DNA of 45,524 nucleotides, from positions 1 through 45,524 of IMG/VR virus record IMGVR_UViG_3300005861_000002; one strand, 5' to 3'. Below the pieces are notes generated by a model. That model saw nothing but the letters and a program-made list of their open reading frames with translations, did no database searches and had not been told where the DNA came from. The DNA is from a virus. A program made the translations under genes and the position numbers. Shown one piece after another: positions 16,082 to 24,872 of this stretch. Within the stretch, counting starts at the first letter, position 1; each line of letters starts with the position of its first letter.

Positions 16082-17659
16082 TTAGAGAGGGGGAAGGAAC
16101 AGGAGGACGGCGACGCCCTGGAAGCCCGTGCCGCCGAAGTGCTGGGCGGCCGTGAAGCCGGTGTCGTAGGCCCCGCCGCCGCCTGCGCCGAACGACAGGC
16201 CCGGGGCGCCGCTGGTGTTGCCCGCCCTGCCTGCGCCGGCGAACAGGCTGCTACCGCCGCTGCCGGAAATGCTGAAGAACTGGCCCTGCTGCCCGTCGTT
16301 GCCGCAAGACCCGTAGCCGATGGCCTGGTTGCCGCCGACGCCAACACCGCCGCCGGCGCCCGGACAGTTGTACGGGCCGGTGAATGAACTGCCACTTCCA
16401 CCAGTGGCGTAGACCGTCGGGCTAGAGGACCCAGGCGCGTAGAACGAGGTCGTCCCGCCAGATGCTTCCGGGGTGCCGCCCGCGCCTACCACGAAGGTCA
16501 GGACGGCCCCCGGGGAGACGGTGCCCACATGGATGGCCCAGCCGCCGCCGCCGCCGCCGCCGCCGAACGCCGAGACGTAGTTGCCGCTGCCGTCCTTGGT
16601 GGCGATGCAGTTGCTACCGCCGCCGCCGCCGCCGACGACCAGCATCCAGTAGCGCCCGGCCCATGACGGTGCCGCGACCGGGATACCCTTGTTGACGGTA
16701 GTGATCCACGTCGCCGTCGTCAGCATGGTCAGGGCGACCAGAAGCGACTCGGCCTGCTGCCGGGACAGGGTCTCGCCAAGCACCGCGTTGCCGACGAAAG
16801 CGGTGCTCGCGATCTGCAGGTTGTTGGTGCCTGGGGTCGCCGTCGGCGCGGTTGGCACGCCGGTCAGAACCGGGGAGGCTTTCGGTGCCAGCAGCGACTC
16901 AGCGGCGATACGCGCGGTGGCCTCGGCGGCGACGGCTCCCGCAACGAACGCGGTGTTGGCCGCCTTGGTCGAATTGTCGCCGCTAGCGGCCGTCGGGACG
17001 ATAGGGGACTGCGAGAAGGTGTTGACGCCGGTGAAGTAGTTCGTCTCGGACTGGACCTCGGCGTAGATCGCGTTCAGCTGCGCCTGCGAGAGCACGGACC
17101 CGAGACCGACCTGATGCGAGGTGTCGACCGCGCCGAGGGCCGTTTGACCCGGCGTCAGAACCAAGCGGCCGAGCTCTATCGACGACACGTTGTCCGGGGC
17201 CGTCGTGGTCGCCGTGATCGCCAAGCTGTCGAGGTCGTACGAGTAGGCGACGTAGGGCTGGAACGTCGGGTCGTAGTCGGGCATGCCGGCTGGCGCACCG
17301 GAGACGACAAAGGACCCGGACGGCAGGGTGAAAGCCTGCGCGACGATGTAGACGGTTGCGGACCCGGAGCCGGGCAGGAAGCTCGAGAGCGGCACGGAGT
17401 AGGCGCTGCTGATCTGCCCCGACGTTGTGCCGCTGCCCGAGGCCAGGACGCCGCTGCCGAACAGCACCGCGAAAGGCGCCGGCGTGTTGACGGTCAGAAC
17501 CAGCCCGTTCGCCGAGAAGCCGAGCGCCGACGGGGAGACGACGCCTGCGATGTTTGCCGCGGCGCAGTGCGCGGCGAGGCTGGCCGCGCCCTGCGAGAAC
17601 GCGGTGCTGAAAGACGATGCGTTGACGAACTGGTCGTCGCTGAAGATCGGGGTCTGCAT
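16082..17659 (-). CDS. Tail fibre / adhesin with glycine-rich C-terminal domain, 525 aa
   Basis: The chosen start is ATG at 17657-17659 (MQTPIFSDDQFVNA); a TTG two codons earlier overlaps the stop of the preceding gene. The N-terminal part (about 1-190) is likely the baseplate-attachment region. Residues about 215-310 carry fibre repeats such as ASPVLTGVPTAPTAT followed by ASTAFV, typical of tail fibres. From about residue 340 on there are repeated polyglycine runs (VVGGGGGG, FGGGGGGGG, GAGGGVGVGG) with aromatic spacers, as in polyglycine-II adhesin tips of some T-even-like phages and related glycine-rich fibre domains. It probably binds the host surface. It lies last in the baseplate operon, as expected for a fibre. 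Confidence 0.8.
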   Translation of the reverse strand: MQTPIFSDDQFVNASSFSTAFSQGAASLAAHCAAANIAGVVSPSALGFSANGLVLTVNTPAPFAVLFGSGVLASGSGTTSGQISSAYSVPLSSFLPGSGSATVYIVAQAFTLPSGSFVVSGAPAGMPDYDPTFQPYVAYSYDLDSLAITATTTAPDNVSSIELGRLVLTPGQTALGAVDTSHQVGLGSVLSQAQLNAIYAEVQSETNYFTGVNTFSQSPIVPTAASGDNSTKAANTAFVAGAVAAEATARIAAESLLAPKASPVLTGVPTAPTATPGTNNLQIASTAFVGNAVLGETLSRQQAESLLVALTMLTTATWITTVNKGIPVAAPSWAGRYWMLVVGGGGGGSNCIATKDGSGNYVSAFGGGGGGGGWAIHVGTVSPGAVLTFVVGAGGTPEASGGTTSFYAPGSSSPTVYATGGSGSSFTGPYNCPGAGGGVGVGGNQAIGYGSCGNDGQQGQFFSISGSGGSSLFAGAGRAGNTSGAPGLSFGAGGGGAYDTGFTAAQHFGGTGFQGVAVLLFLPPL

Positions 17660-17661
17660 TG

Positions 17662-18306
17662 TCAACTCGCCGGGTTCAATGTGGGGTCAGTCAGGAAGGT
17701 CATAGGAAGCTCCACGACCACATTGTTGGTATTCGGGGCCACGGAGGGAGAGAGCCCGTGAGATTGGCTGGTGAGGTAGGAACCCTTGGCGCGCGACCGG
17801 CCGAAGAAGTTGGACGTGGAAAGGAACGATCCGCCCTGCTGCACCACGAGGCTGTACGGCACGCCGGCCGGGCGCACGGCGCCAAGCCCCGTCTCGAGCG
17901 CCACGGCGTTCTGCAGCGCGCTCGCCGAGGAGAGCGTCATCGTCCACCCGACGGAGGGGAAGTTCTCCGTCACGGTGACCGAGAGGTTCGCCACCAGCTG
18001 CATGTAGGTCTCGATCGCCGGCACCGTGCCGCGTGGCAGGGCGCACATTGCATTGATGCGGCCGAGGTAGGTCGAGCGTGACTCGCCCGGCTGCCGCGGC
18101 AGACCGAGGGCCTCGCCCCACACGTCGAGCCACTTGCCGCTCGCCCCGCTGGCGCCGACCGACTGCGCGACCAGGCTGTCGACGCCGCTGGTGAACTCGG
18201 ACAGCGCCGCGATCACCGAGTTCTGGTACGCGGCAAAGTTCGGGCCCGAGCGCTGGAACGTGCGCGGAAGCGCGGCGAGCGTGGCGGATACGGCGGACCA
18301 GTCCAT
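17662..18306 (-). CDS. Baseplate protein, P2 gpI / Mu gp48-like, 214 aa
   Basis: The protein begins MDWSAVSATLAALPRTFQ and lies directly after the baseplate J-like gene (4-nt gap) and before the fibre gene, exactly where gpI-type tail proteins are found in P2- and Mu-like baseplates. The N-terminal half is helical (FTSGVDSLVAQSVGASG, ESRSTYLGRINAMCALPRG), a common pattern in this family, which links the J-type wedge to the fibre. Start is ATG at 18304-18306. Similarity is judged by pattern and context rather than strong motifs. Confidence 0.65.
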   Translation of the reverse strand: MDWSAVSATLAALPRTFQRSGPNFAAYQNSVIAALSEFTSGVDSLVAQSVGASGASGKWLDVWGEALGLPRQPGESRSTYLGRINAMCALPRGTVPAIETYMQLVANLSVTVTENFPSVGWTMTLSSASALQNAVALETGLGAVRPAGVPYSLVVQQGGSFLSTSNFFGRSRAKGSYLTSQSHGLSPSVAPNTNNVVVELPMTFLTDPTLNPAS

Positions 18307-18310
18307 CGGA

Positions 18311-19468
18311 TCAGCTTAGGTTCGATGTCACGGTGGTCAGCAGTGCCCGCTGCGTAGGCGGCACCGTGATCGTCTGCTGCGCCGTGCCGCTGCCGTCGAG
18401 CAGGGCCACGGAGTAGGAGCTCGTGAAGCCAGCCAGCGCGTTGCCGACGGCGGTGTTGATCTGCGACGCAGCCGGGCTCGCGCCGAACTGCAGGCTGGCG
18501 GCGTAGGCCTGCACAGCGGTCTGGACGCTGGCGGTGTTGGCGGCCGCAGTGGTGCTATCGAGCAGCGTCGCCGTAACGACCACGCTCCAATTTACCGGCG
18601 TGACCGCCGCGACCGAGCGAGGGACGCCGGCGTCCGCGTAGCCGATCAGGCCTGCGGCCCGGTTGCCCGGCAGCAGCGCGGCGACGGCGGCGACGAGGCC
18701 AGACGAGGCCGTGCCGCTGCCGTTGTCGATGTAGACCTGGTAGCCCGCAGTCTGGCTGCCCTGCGCCTGCTCGATCCACGGCTCGTAGACTGTCGAGTAG
18801 AGCACCTGCTCGGACGAGCCGGGTGCCGTAACACCGATGCAGGCGTTGGCGATCGCGACCGGAGTCGAGGCGGGGAGGCTCATCACCTTGGCGGTGAAGC
18901 GCAGCATCGTCGCGGCCGGCGTCTCGGCGTCGCTGCCGTTGGCGATCAGCGCGCCGTTCGTGACGTAGAGCGGATACGGGATCGCCGAGACGATCGTGTT
19001 GATGGCCCCCTGCGGGCAGTTCCCCGCGGCGCCTGCGGTCACGGCCACCACCGGAACCGAGACGCTGGTCGCGCCCACCGCGAGCGTCACGTCCTGGGTT
19101 GTCTGGAACTGCGTGCCTCCCGTGGTCTGCACAATCGTTCCGGCCGGGATCAGAACAGCCTGTGAGGCCGGCGGCGGCGTGCCAGATGTCGCCGTGACGA
19201 AGGTGACGACTCCGGTGGCGGCCTGGGCGGTGAGCGGCACGATGCCGAAGGCGGCCCAGCACCCGTAGATGATCGTCTGGAAGGCGAGCGCCTGCGCGGC
19301 AATGCCCTCGAGTTCCGATATCTGGCCGACCGCCTCCGAGAGGGTCCGTACCTGCGACCCCTTGTTGAAGTCGGTCACGACGCCGCTCTGCCCAGAGATA
19401 TAGGCCAGAAGGCTCGCCGCGACGGTCGAGGTGTCGGGGGGCGCTGCGACCGTTACGCTGTCCGACAT
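18311..19468 (-). CDS. Baseplate J-like protein, 385 aa
   Basis: The sequence has the hallmarks of the Baseplate_J family (P2 gpJ, Mu gp47). An N-terminal segment FNKGSQVRTLSEAVGQISEL is followed by a beta-rich core with an ALIPAGTIVQTTGGTQF-like entry and VAVTAGAAGNCPQGAINTIV, then DAETPAATMLRFTAKVM. It forms wedges of the baseplate around the central hub and helps trigger sheath contraction. The neighbours on both sides are also baseplate genes. Start is ATG at 19466-19468, 8 nt after the preceding stop. Confidence 0.88.
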   Translation of the reverse strand: MSDSVTVAAPPDTSTVAASLLAYISGQSGVVTDFNKGSQVRTLSEAVGQISELEGIAAQALAFQTIIYGCWAAFGIVPLTAQAATGVVTFVTATSGTPPPASQAVLIPAGTIVQTTGGTQFQTTQDVTLAVGATSVSVPVVAVTAGAAGNCPQGAINTIVSAIPYPLYVTNGALIANGSDAETPAATMLRFTAKVMSLPASTPVAIANACIGVTAPGSSEQVLYSTVYEPWIEQAQGSQTAGYQVYIDNGSGTASSGLVAAVAALLPGNRAAGLIGYADAGVPRSVAAVTPVNWSVVVTATLLDSTTAAANTASVQTAVQAYAASLQFGASPAASQINTAVGNALAGFTSSYSVALLDGSGTAQQTITVPPTQRALLTTVTSNLS

Positions 19469-19476
19469 TCAAGCAC

Positions 19477-20889
19477 CTACGACTGCGGCTGCAACACCTC
19501 GTTCACCTTCGCCGAGGACCCGACGGACCCGTTCGGCGTGACTGTCGCTTCGATGCTGATGGCGTAGCTCGCCTGCACCGTGACGTTCAGCACTGGAACC
19601 TGATAGGTCCGCGGGTCAGACAAGATCGCCGACTTCGCGTACGCCGCCAGATGCCCCGACGTGGCCTGGACCACGACCTTTCCGACTTCCGGCGGAATGC
19701 GTGACCCGAAGTCCCCGTGAAAGATGAGCGACCCTAGTGTGGTTTGCAGCCGTCGGCCGAGAGAGAAGCTCAGGTTCGCGTAGCCCGAGATCGTCGCGAA
19801 GTCCCCGGTCCAGGGAAGCATGTCCTCGTTCAGCGGCCCGTAGTAGAGATCGATCCCGAGGTAGTTCTGCGTGTAGGACGCCGGCCGCGTCGTCACCGTC
19901 ACCGCGCCGGCCGTCGGGATGTAGAGTTGCTGGCCGGGAACCGCGCACCCAGCCTGCGGCGTGTTCGAGATGTAGGGCGGCAGGAGGTTGTTCAGCTTGG
20001 CGATGTCGGTGAACCGCTCGAAATCCCCGAGCGTCCGGGCCGCGATCGCCATCAGCGTGTCGTTCTGCCGCACCGTCACAAGCTGGATCTGCGCCGGGGT
20101 GGTGTCCCGGAGCGATATGAGCAGGGTGTAGAGATCGGCCAGGGACGTGCCGAGGACGTAGCGCAGGACCATGATCTGCTGAGACGCTGCGCTGGTCGGG
20201 TCGCAGGACGTGGCGTTCGCCAGGCGCAGGCACGTCGGCATGGCCACGAGTTGATTCCAGACCGTCGCCGGGCTCGAGAACTGGCTGATCGAAACGCGGG
20301 CGACCTTGGCGGCGATGTCCGCGGCGACCAGGGCCATCTGCTCGACCGCATCCACTGTGTTGCCCGGGCACGCGATGCCCTCGAGAGCGGCCAGGAGCGC
20401 GTCCCAAGCGGCGGCGTAGGCCTGTGCGGTGCTCGCCACCGCAGCCGTCGTGAGGCCGTCCGGTACGGCTTCGTAGGCGAAGGCCATACACCACTCGATG
20501 AGCAGCGGATCCGCCACGGCCGGCGTTCCAGCCGTCAGCGCGAGGGTAGGGTTGCTCACCGTCGCGGGCGCCAGCGTGGCCGCAGCCGCCGCGACGCGCT
20601 GGACCGTCGCAATCCGGGACGTGACGATCGCGGCCGTCCCTGCGTCAATGGCCAGGGGCAGGGTCAGCACGTATGAGAGGTCATCGTAGAGCGTCGTCAA
20701 CGACTGGCCGTAGAGGTAGGCTGACAGCGCGTCCCGGCTGTTACGCACGGTGCTCGCCACGGTGGTAGCGGCCAGCGTCGAGGCCGACGGGTTGTTGGCG
20801 TTCAACTGCGCGGGCAGCCAGGCGAGCGCGGCACGCGCCGCCGTCCACACGGTCGCCGGGTAGCCGGTGACGTTCGGGAAGCTGCTCAC
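19477..20889 (-). CDS. Baseplate protein with LysM and gp25-like domain, 470 aa
   Basis: The first 250 residues are Ala-rich and helical without recognised motifs. Near residues 270-325 is a LysM domain (VRQNDTLMAIAARTLGDF then CAVPGQQLYIP), as in tail proteins that link tube, tape measure and baseplate. The last 110 residues (DFATISGYANLSFSLGRRLQ, GDFGSRIPPEVGK) match the gp25-like/W-like wedge component that sits next to J-like proteins. LysM and gp25-type domains are usually separate genes, so this looks like a fusion. The start (20889) overlaps the stop of the preceding gene by four bases (ATGA). Confidence 0.7.
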   Translation of the reverse strand: MSSFPNVTGYPATVWTAARAALAWLPAQLNANNPSASTLAATTVASTVRNSRDALSAYLYGQSLTTLYDDLSYVLTLPLAIDAGTAAIVTSRIATVQRVAAAAATLAPATVSNPTLALTAGTPAVADPLLIEWCMAFAYEAVPDGLTTAAVASTAQAYAAAWDALLAALEGIACPGNTVDAVEQMALVAADIAAKVARVSISQFSSPATVWNQLVAMPTCLRLANATSCDPTSAASQQIMVLRYVLGTSLADLYTLLISLRDTTPAQIQLVTVRQNDTLMAIAARTLGDFERFTDIAKLNNLLPPYISNTPQAGCAVPGQQLYIPTAGAVTVTTRPASYTQNYLGIDLYYGPLNEDMLPWTGDFATISGYANLSFSLGRRLQTTLGSLIFHGDFGSRIPPEVGKVVVQATSGHLAAYAKSAILSDPRTYQVPVLNVTVQASYAISIEATVTPNGSVGSSAKVNEVLQPQS

Positions 20890-21530
20890 GAGTAGGCCCC
20901 GAGCAGGGTGTTCACGACCGGCAGGAACCCGCCGATGCCGGCCGGCGCGGACGCGGCCAGGATCGCGGCGACGGCGTCCAGGTTCGGCGGCACGGGATCG
21001 GACACCGATGCGACCGCCGCGAGCCGGAACGTGTAGAAGGACATCAGCGGCCGATCGGCGCTCTGCTCGATGCCGATCGCGCCGACGGGCACGACCTGCC
21101 AGAACTCCTCCATGAAATAGTCATAGAGTTCAAGCGTGTAGAGATCGGGTTGCTGGTTCTGCTGCTGCGCGGTGTTCAGCTGCGCGTACTGTTGAAGGAT
21201 GCTCTGCAGTTGCAGGCACGACTCTCGGCCCGTCCACTGGTAGCCGTCCTGGCTGTGCAGTTTCCAGCCCGTCGTACCGCGCAGGGTGTAAACGGGCGGC
21301 GCGATGCCGTACTCGTCGGCCGACCTGTTCACGCCGTTCTGGTAGGCGTAGCCCGCCGTGTCGAAGATGGCGGTCGCCGCCTGCGCCTCCTTGCGAACGT
21401 TCTGCGGGCTGATCGGGAAGGTGAAGCTCAACCCGGGCACGGGTGCGCCGAAGCCGCCAGGCGCCCGCACCGTCAGGGTGTAGAGCGCAAGCTGCAGGTT
21501 CGCGACGGGTATGGTTTGGAAGCCCTGCAC
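20886..21530 (-). CDS. Baseplate/tail structural protein, unassigned, 214 aa
   Basis: It starts with GTG (MQGFQTIPVANLQLALYTLT) and ends in an ATGA overlap with the LysM/gp25 gene, so it is translated together with the baseplate set. Residues about 30-45 (LSFTFPISPQNVRKE) resemble the start of tail proteins that contact the tube end. The middle is Gln-rich and helical (LQLQSILQQYAQLNTAQQQ), and the end is hydrophobic. I cannot name a family; a role in the hub or wedge is inferred from context. Confidence 0.6.
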   Translation of the reverse strand: MQGFQTIPVANLQLALYTLTVRAPGGFGAPVPGLSFTFPISPQNVRKEAQAATAIFDTAGYAYQNGVNRSADEYGIAPPVYTLRGTTGWKLHSQDGYQWTGRESCLQLQSILQQYAQLNTAQQQNQQPDLYTLELYDYFMEEFWQVVPVGAIGIEQSADRPLMSFYTFRLAAVASVSDPVPPNLDAVAAILAASAPAGIGGFLPVVNTLLGAYS

Positions 21531-21531
21531 G

Positions 21532-23319
21532 CTATGCTACCTCGACGATGACCCCGCTCGCGCTCGTCGTTGCATACAGGTGACCGTTCCACGGGGTCAG
21601 AGAGCTCATGGCCAGCGACGTGCCCGCAGTCTGGCCGCTGTAGACCGGAACCGGAACGAGGCCGGTCTGAGCGATGCCGCCCGTGGTCGAGAAGGTGTAG
21701 TGGTCATTCTGCGTGGTGACGACGTGCAGCGCGCCGGCTGCGTCGAAGGCGACCGCCGAGGGGTCGTGCCCGACGCCAAGGGTGTACGTCGTCCAGGCAC
21801 TCGACTGGTACAGCCCGACCATTCCCTCTCGGATGGGGAGCAGGGCGTATGGTGCGCCGAGCTCGTAGAGGCCGGTGGCGCTGGCCCCGGCGACCACGAC
21901 GCTGATAGATCCGGCCGTGATGGTCGTCGGCCCCGCCGGCGCGGCCGTGGTCGCTTGCGGCTCGAGAGCCCCGCCTACATGGGCGAAAGGGCGCACGAGG
22001 GCGTTGGTGTTGTCGAGCACCAGAACCTGTTCGGAGACGATCACGAGGCCCGCCGCACCGCCAGTCCAGGTGGTTGACGCCAGCGGCGTCCCGGCCGCGC
22101 TGAGCACCATCAGGTAGCCGCTGGCGCCGTTCGTCGCGGTCACGTAGAGATTGCCGGCCGCGTCCGCCACGATGCCGGTTCCGGTGACGGTCGTTCCGCC
22201 CACGGTCAGCGGCGTCGTCGCGTTCACTTCCCAGGCGGCGCCGTTGCGCTGCAGGGTTATCAGGCCGCCGCCGCCGATCGCGAACCCTTCGACGCTGCTG
22301 GTGAGCAAGATCGCGACCGGCGCCGACACGCTGCTGATCGCGGAACTGATAGACCAAGTGCCAACGCTCTGCGAGATCACCGCGATCTGATTGGCGCCGG
22401 TTTGCGCAAGGAGCGCCTCCGACCCATCGGGGACGACGCCGATCGCCGTGACGCCGGTTGCGGACAGGGTCTGCGCTATCGCCAGGGCGCCGGCCGTGAT
22501 CGACACGACGTAGAAGTCGCCCGGCGCCGCGGCCAGGATCTGCTCGCTGTTCGTGGTCCAGGCTACGGCCGAGACGCCGGCCATGCCGCTGACCGAGGAC
22601 CCGGTCGTCCAATCGGGGTCGGTGCCGGCGAGCAGCGTGACGCTACCAGCCGCCGCATTGCAGATGGCCGCCTCGGTAGGCGAGACGCCGGGCGCCGCTG
22701 CGAAGTAGGATGTGCCGGCCGGGAGCACCGCAGATGACCAGCCCGCCACCGCGACAGATCCCGACTTGACTGCCACGAACGCCGGCAGCGGCACCGGAGA
22801 CGCGACTGTGCTGACCGCGCCGCTCGATGCGACCATGATTCCAAGCTGGGAGGTCAGCGGCAGCGCCGCGTAGAGGTCGGTGCCATCGGTCACCAGGCCG
22901 CGCGGCATCGTGCCGAACGTGCCGACCTGCACGGGCGCCGAGCCCGACGAGGACCACACGACGCCAGCGGACGAGCAGGCATAGACGGTGTTGCCAATCG
23001 AGGCCAGCCCGGTGTACGGCGCGGCCGCGAGCGTGAACGAGGCGCTGAGCGAGAACGAGGTGCCGTAGCTGCTCAACAGGCCCGCCGCCGAGAGCGTCCA
23101 GGTGCCGCCCGAGCTTGTGCAGGCCACGCCGACTGACCCGCGCCCCGTCATCTCGTCTGCGCTCGACATGGCCGTCAGCGCCGGGGTGACCGTGGCGCCG
23201 TCGAACGTGAAGACGGTTCCCGGCTCTGACCACGCAGGCACGACCAGCCCGTTGGCCGACACCGCGCAGCAGGCGGCGCGGGCCTTCAGGTTAGACGCGG
23301 CCCAGAAGTACGCCGTCAT
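21532..23319 (-). CDS. Beta-propeller-like tail protein, 595 aa
   Basis: The true start is ATG at 23317-23319 (MTAYFWAASNLKARAACC), overlapping the stop of the spike gene; the frame is open further upstream but that part shadows the spike gene. The whole protein consists of repeated beta-strand units of about 40-50 residues with patterns such as ASIGNTVYACSSAGVVWSS, GLVTDGTDLYAALPLTSQ, GIVADAAGNLYVTATNG and AVAFDAAGALHVVTTQ. This is typical of NHL/WD-like propellers. No catalytic motif is visible. Lying between the spike and baseplate genes it is probably a virion component, perhaps a receptor-contacting plate. A propeller in this position is uncommon. Confidence 0.65.
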   Translation of the reverse strand: MTAYFWAASNLKARAACCAVSANGLVVPAWSEPGTVFTFDGATVTPALTAMSSADEMTGRGSVGVACTSSGGTWTLSAAGLLSSYGTSFSLSASFTLAAAPYTGLASIGNTVYACSSAGVVWSSSGSAPVQVGTFGTMPRGLVTDGTDLYAALPLTSQLGIMVASSGAVSTVASPVPLPAFVAVKSGSVAVAGWSSAVLPAGTSYFAAAPGVSPTEAAICNAAAGSVTLLAGTDPDWTTGSSVSGMAGVSAVAWTTNSEQILAAAPGDFYVVSITAGALAIAQTLSATGVTAIGVVPDGSEALLAQTGANQIAVISQSVGTWSISSAISSVSAPVAILLTSSVEGFAIGGGGLITLQRNGAAWEVNATTPLTVGGTTVTGTGIVADAAGNLYVTATNGASGYLMVLSAAGTPLASTTWTGGAAGLVIVSEQVLVLDNTNALVRPFAHVGGALEPQATTAAPAGPTTITAGSISVVVAGASATGLYELGAPYALLPIREGMVGLYQSSAWTTYTLGVGHDPSAVAFDAAGALHVVTTQNDHYTFSTTGGIAQTGLVPVPVYSGQTAGTSLAMSSLTPWNGHLYATTSASGVIVEVA

Positions 23320-24131
23320 GATGTGACCTTCACAAGCGCGGAGCCGATCTCGGCCGCGGTGATCTGCTGGTTCGGGACGCCACTGCCGTTGTCGGCATGC
23401 GTGTGCGCGTTGAACAGCGCGACGAGCTCTGTCGCCTTGGTGAGCATGTCGGACGCCGCGCCGCCATTGGTGAACTGCGTCGACTGGCCGCTCGCCAGTA
23501 CGACGGTGATGCCACCCTGCGGGCTGATGGTGACCGTCGTGCCGCCGCAGGATACCGAGACCGAAGCGCCTGCCGCAATCGTGATGGTGGTGTTCCCCGT
23601 CTTGTCGACCAGCAGGTCCGTGCCCGACGAGTGGTGGACGTGCAGCGGCCGCGCGGGCGGCGCCGAGGCCAGCCGGTCGGTCTGCGGGTACGGGACCGCC
23701 TGCTGCGTCTGGGTCTGGTCGACCGTGTTGCGGGTCAGCGCCGGCAGCGTGGTCTCGTCCGCGAGCGTGATGAACGTCCCGTCGGGGAACGACTTGTAGA
23801 CCTGGCCGTCGCCGGTCATCAGGCTCCACGCGCCTGACCAGTGCGAGTCGTAGTCCGCATTGGCGTCACCGGGCAGGACGGCGTTCTCTTTCGAGGTGTA
23901 GATCGACCGGAGCCACACACCGTTCCGGCTGTCGCCATGCGGGAAGGCGACGAGCCCCCAGGTGCCCTTCGTCGGCATCGGTGTCTGGCGCAGCCGAAGC
24001 GCGTCGGCCGGGCCCTCGTAGCCCATCTCGACCGGGATCCCGAGGCCCTGCGACGACGGCAGCAGCACGTACAGCAGGCGCTTGTTCGGATCGACCGAAT
24101 AGACCTGGGCCTTGGTAAGCTGCGGAAACAC
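23316..24131 (-). CDS. Baseplate assembly / spike protein, gpV-like, 271 aa
   Basis: The best start is GTG at 24129-24131 (VFPQLTKAQVYSVDP), with AGGA 8 nt upstream and directly after the stop of the preceding gene at 24145. The N-terminal domain contains an OB-fold-like segment (TKGTWGLVAFPHGDSRNGVWLRS) as in gpV/gp45 baseplate spikes. From about residue 170 there is a triple-helix-type repeat (TGNTTITIAAGASVSVSCGG, VTISPQGGITVVLASG), the usual spike body. It closes the central hub and pierces the outer membrane upon contraction. The stop overlaps the start of the propeller gene (ATGA). Confidence 0.78.
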   Translation of the reverse strand: MFPQLTKAQVYSVDPNKRLLYVLLPSSQGLGIPVEMGYEGPADALRLRQTPMPTKGTWGLVAFPHGDSRNGVWLRSIYTSKENAVLPGDANADYDSHWSGAWSLMTGDGQVYKSFPDGTFITLADETTLPALTRNTVDQTQTQQAVPYPQTDRLASAPPARPLHVHHSSGTDLLVDKTGNTTITIAAGASVSVSCGGTTVTISPQGGITVVLASGQSTQFTNGGAASDMLTKATELVALFNAHTHADNGSGVPNQQITAAEIGSALVKVTS

Positions 24132-24144
24132 CGGCAGGTCCTGT

Positions 24145-24435
24145 TCAGTTCCACCAGACGATCGCGAGCGGGCCACCGCCTCGGCCGCCCAAGCCGCCGC
24201 CGCCAGTGCCGGAACCGCCGCCGCCGCCACCCGCGCCGTTGTAAAGCCAGAACGAACCGACCGGGTAGCCGTGCGATACGTCGTCGGTCTGCGTCGGCGC
24301 CCGCTTCGTCGGGTCCGAATAGGCCGCAGCCGAGGAGTACCCGCTCGGCAGGCCGCCGATCGACTGCGCAAGAGCCGGGGCGATCGTACTTGCAGACGCG
24401 AATAGAGCCGCGACGATGGAGCGGAGGGCACGCAT
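24145..24435 (-). CDS. Small secreted Gly-rich protein, 96 aa
   Basis: ATG at 24433-24435 overlaps the preceding stop (TGATG). The N terminus is a Sec signal peptide (MRALRSIVAALFASASTIAP followed by ALAQ). The mature part holds the fibre-type phrase DDVSHGYPVGSFWLYNG and then a polyglycine tract ending in IVWWN. The phrase resembles the GYxVGSxW segment often seen in tail fibre proteins, so it may be a tail-tip accessory. Why it would carry a signal peptide is unclear; an exported, envelope-acting or receptor-blocking role is possible. No family assigned. Confidence 0.6.
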   Translation of the reverse strand: MRALRSIVAALFASASTIAPALAQSIGGLPSGYSSAAAYSDPTKRAPTQTDDVSHGYPVGSFWLYNGAGGGGGGSGTGGGGLGGRGGGPLAIVWWN

Positions 24436-24872
24436 CAGCCGACCTCGACGGTGGTATTGCAGTTCGTGTTGTCGGCGATCGCCCAGACGGGGTTGAGCGG
24501 GATGAATCCGGGGGCCGTCCAGACCTCGTATTCGCCGGGCGGAATCATGACGGCGCCAGCCGTGTGCGGCGCGACGGCATTGCCCAGCTTGCGACTCACC
24601 CAAAGGTTCGGGCCGCCGGCGGCGCTGACGTTCATGATCCTGATGTAGCTGGGCGTTTCGCTGAGCGTGGAGAGGTCCGGGTAGCGCTCGACCGCAGTCG
24701 TGCCGACAACCTGGCTGTAGTCGGTCACCTCGCCGCTCGGCCCGCGCTGGACGATCGTCAGGGACGTGCCAAGCGGCGACCCGGACGAACTACCGGAGTC
24801 GGACTGACTGACCGATGCGTTCGCCTGTAGGTTCTGCAGGTAGCTAGGCTGCTCCCAGTACGCGCCGCTCAT
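24435..24872 (-). CDS. Tail-associated protein with SGAYWEQP N terminus, 145 aa
   Basis: Start is ATG at 24870-24872 with GGGAG upstream. The first residues MSGAYWEQPSYLQNLQANAS match the start of the 1,224-residue fibre (LSGAYWEQPGFLIRLQ), which suggests a common virion-docking peptide. A short Ser/Gly linker follows, then a beta-rich domain of about 90 residues (RYPDLSTLSETPSYIRIMNV, AVMIPPGEYEVWTAPGFIP) of unknown family. The stop overlaps the signal-peptide gene. A baseplate or fibre-network role is inferred. Confidence 0.65.
   Translation of the reverse strand: MSGAYWEQPSYLQNLQANASVSQSDSGSSSGSPLGTSLTIVQRGPSGEVTDYSQVVGTTAVERYPDLSTLSETPSYIRIMNVSAAGGPNLWVSRKLGNAVAPHTAGAVMIPPGEYEVWTAPGFIPLNPVWAIADNTNCNTTVEVG

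Noticed and set aside
16540-16640. CCG/GCC trinucleotide repeat
   Set aside because: It encodes the polyglycine tracts of the fibre; not a separate repeat element.
23320-23829. Possible N-terminal extension of the propeller protein
   Set aside because: It shadows the spike gene in another frame; ATG at 23319 fits the ATGA overlap pattern.
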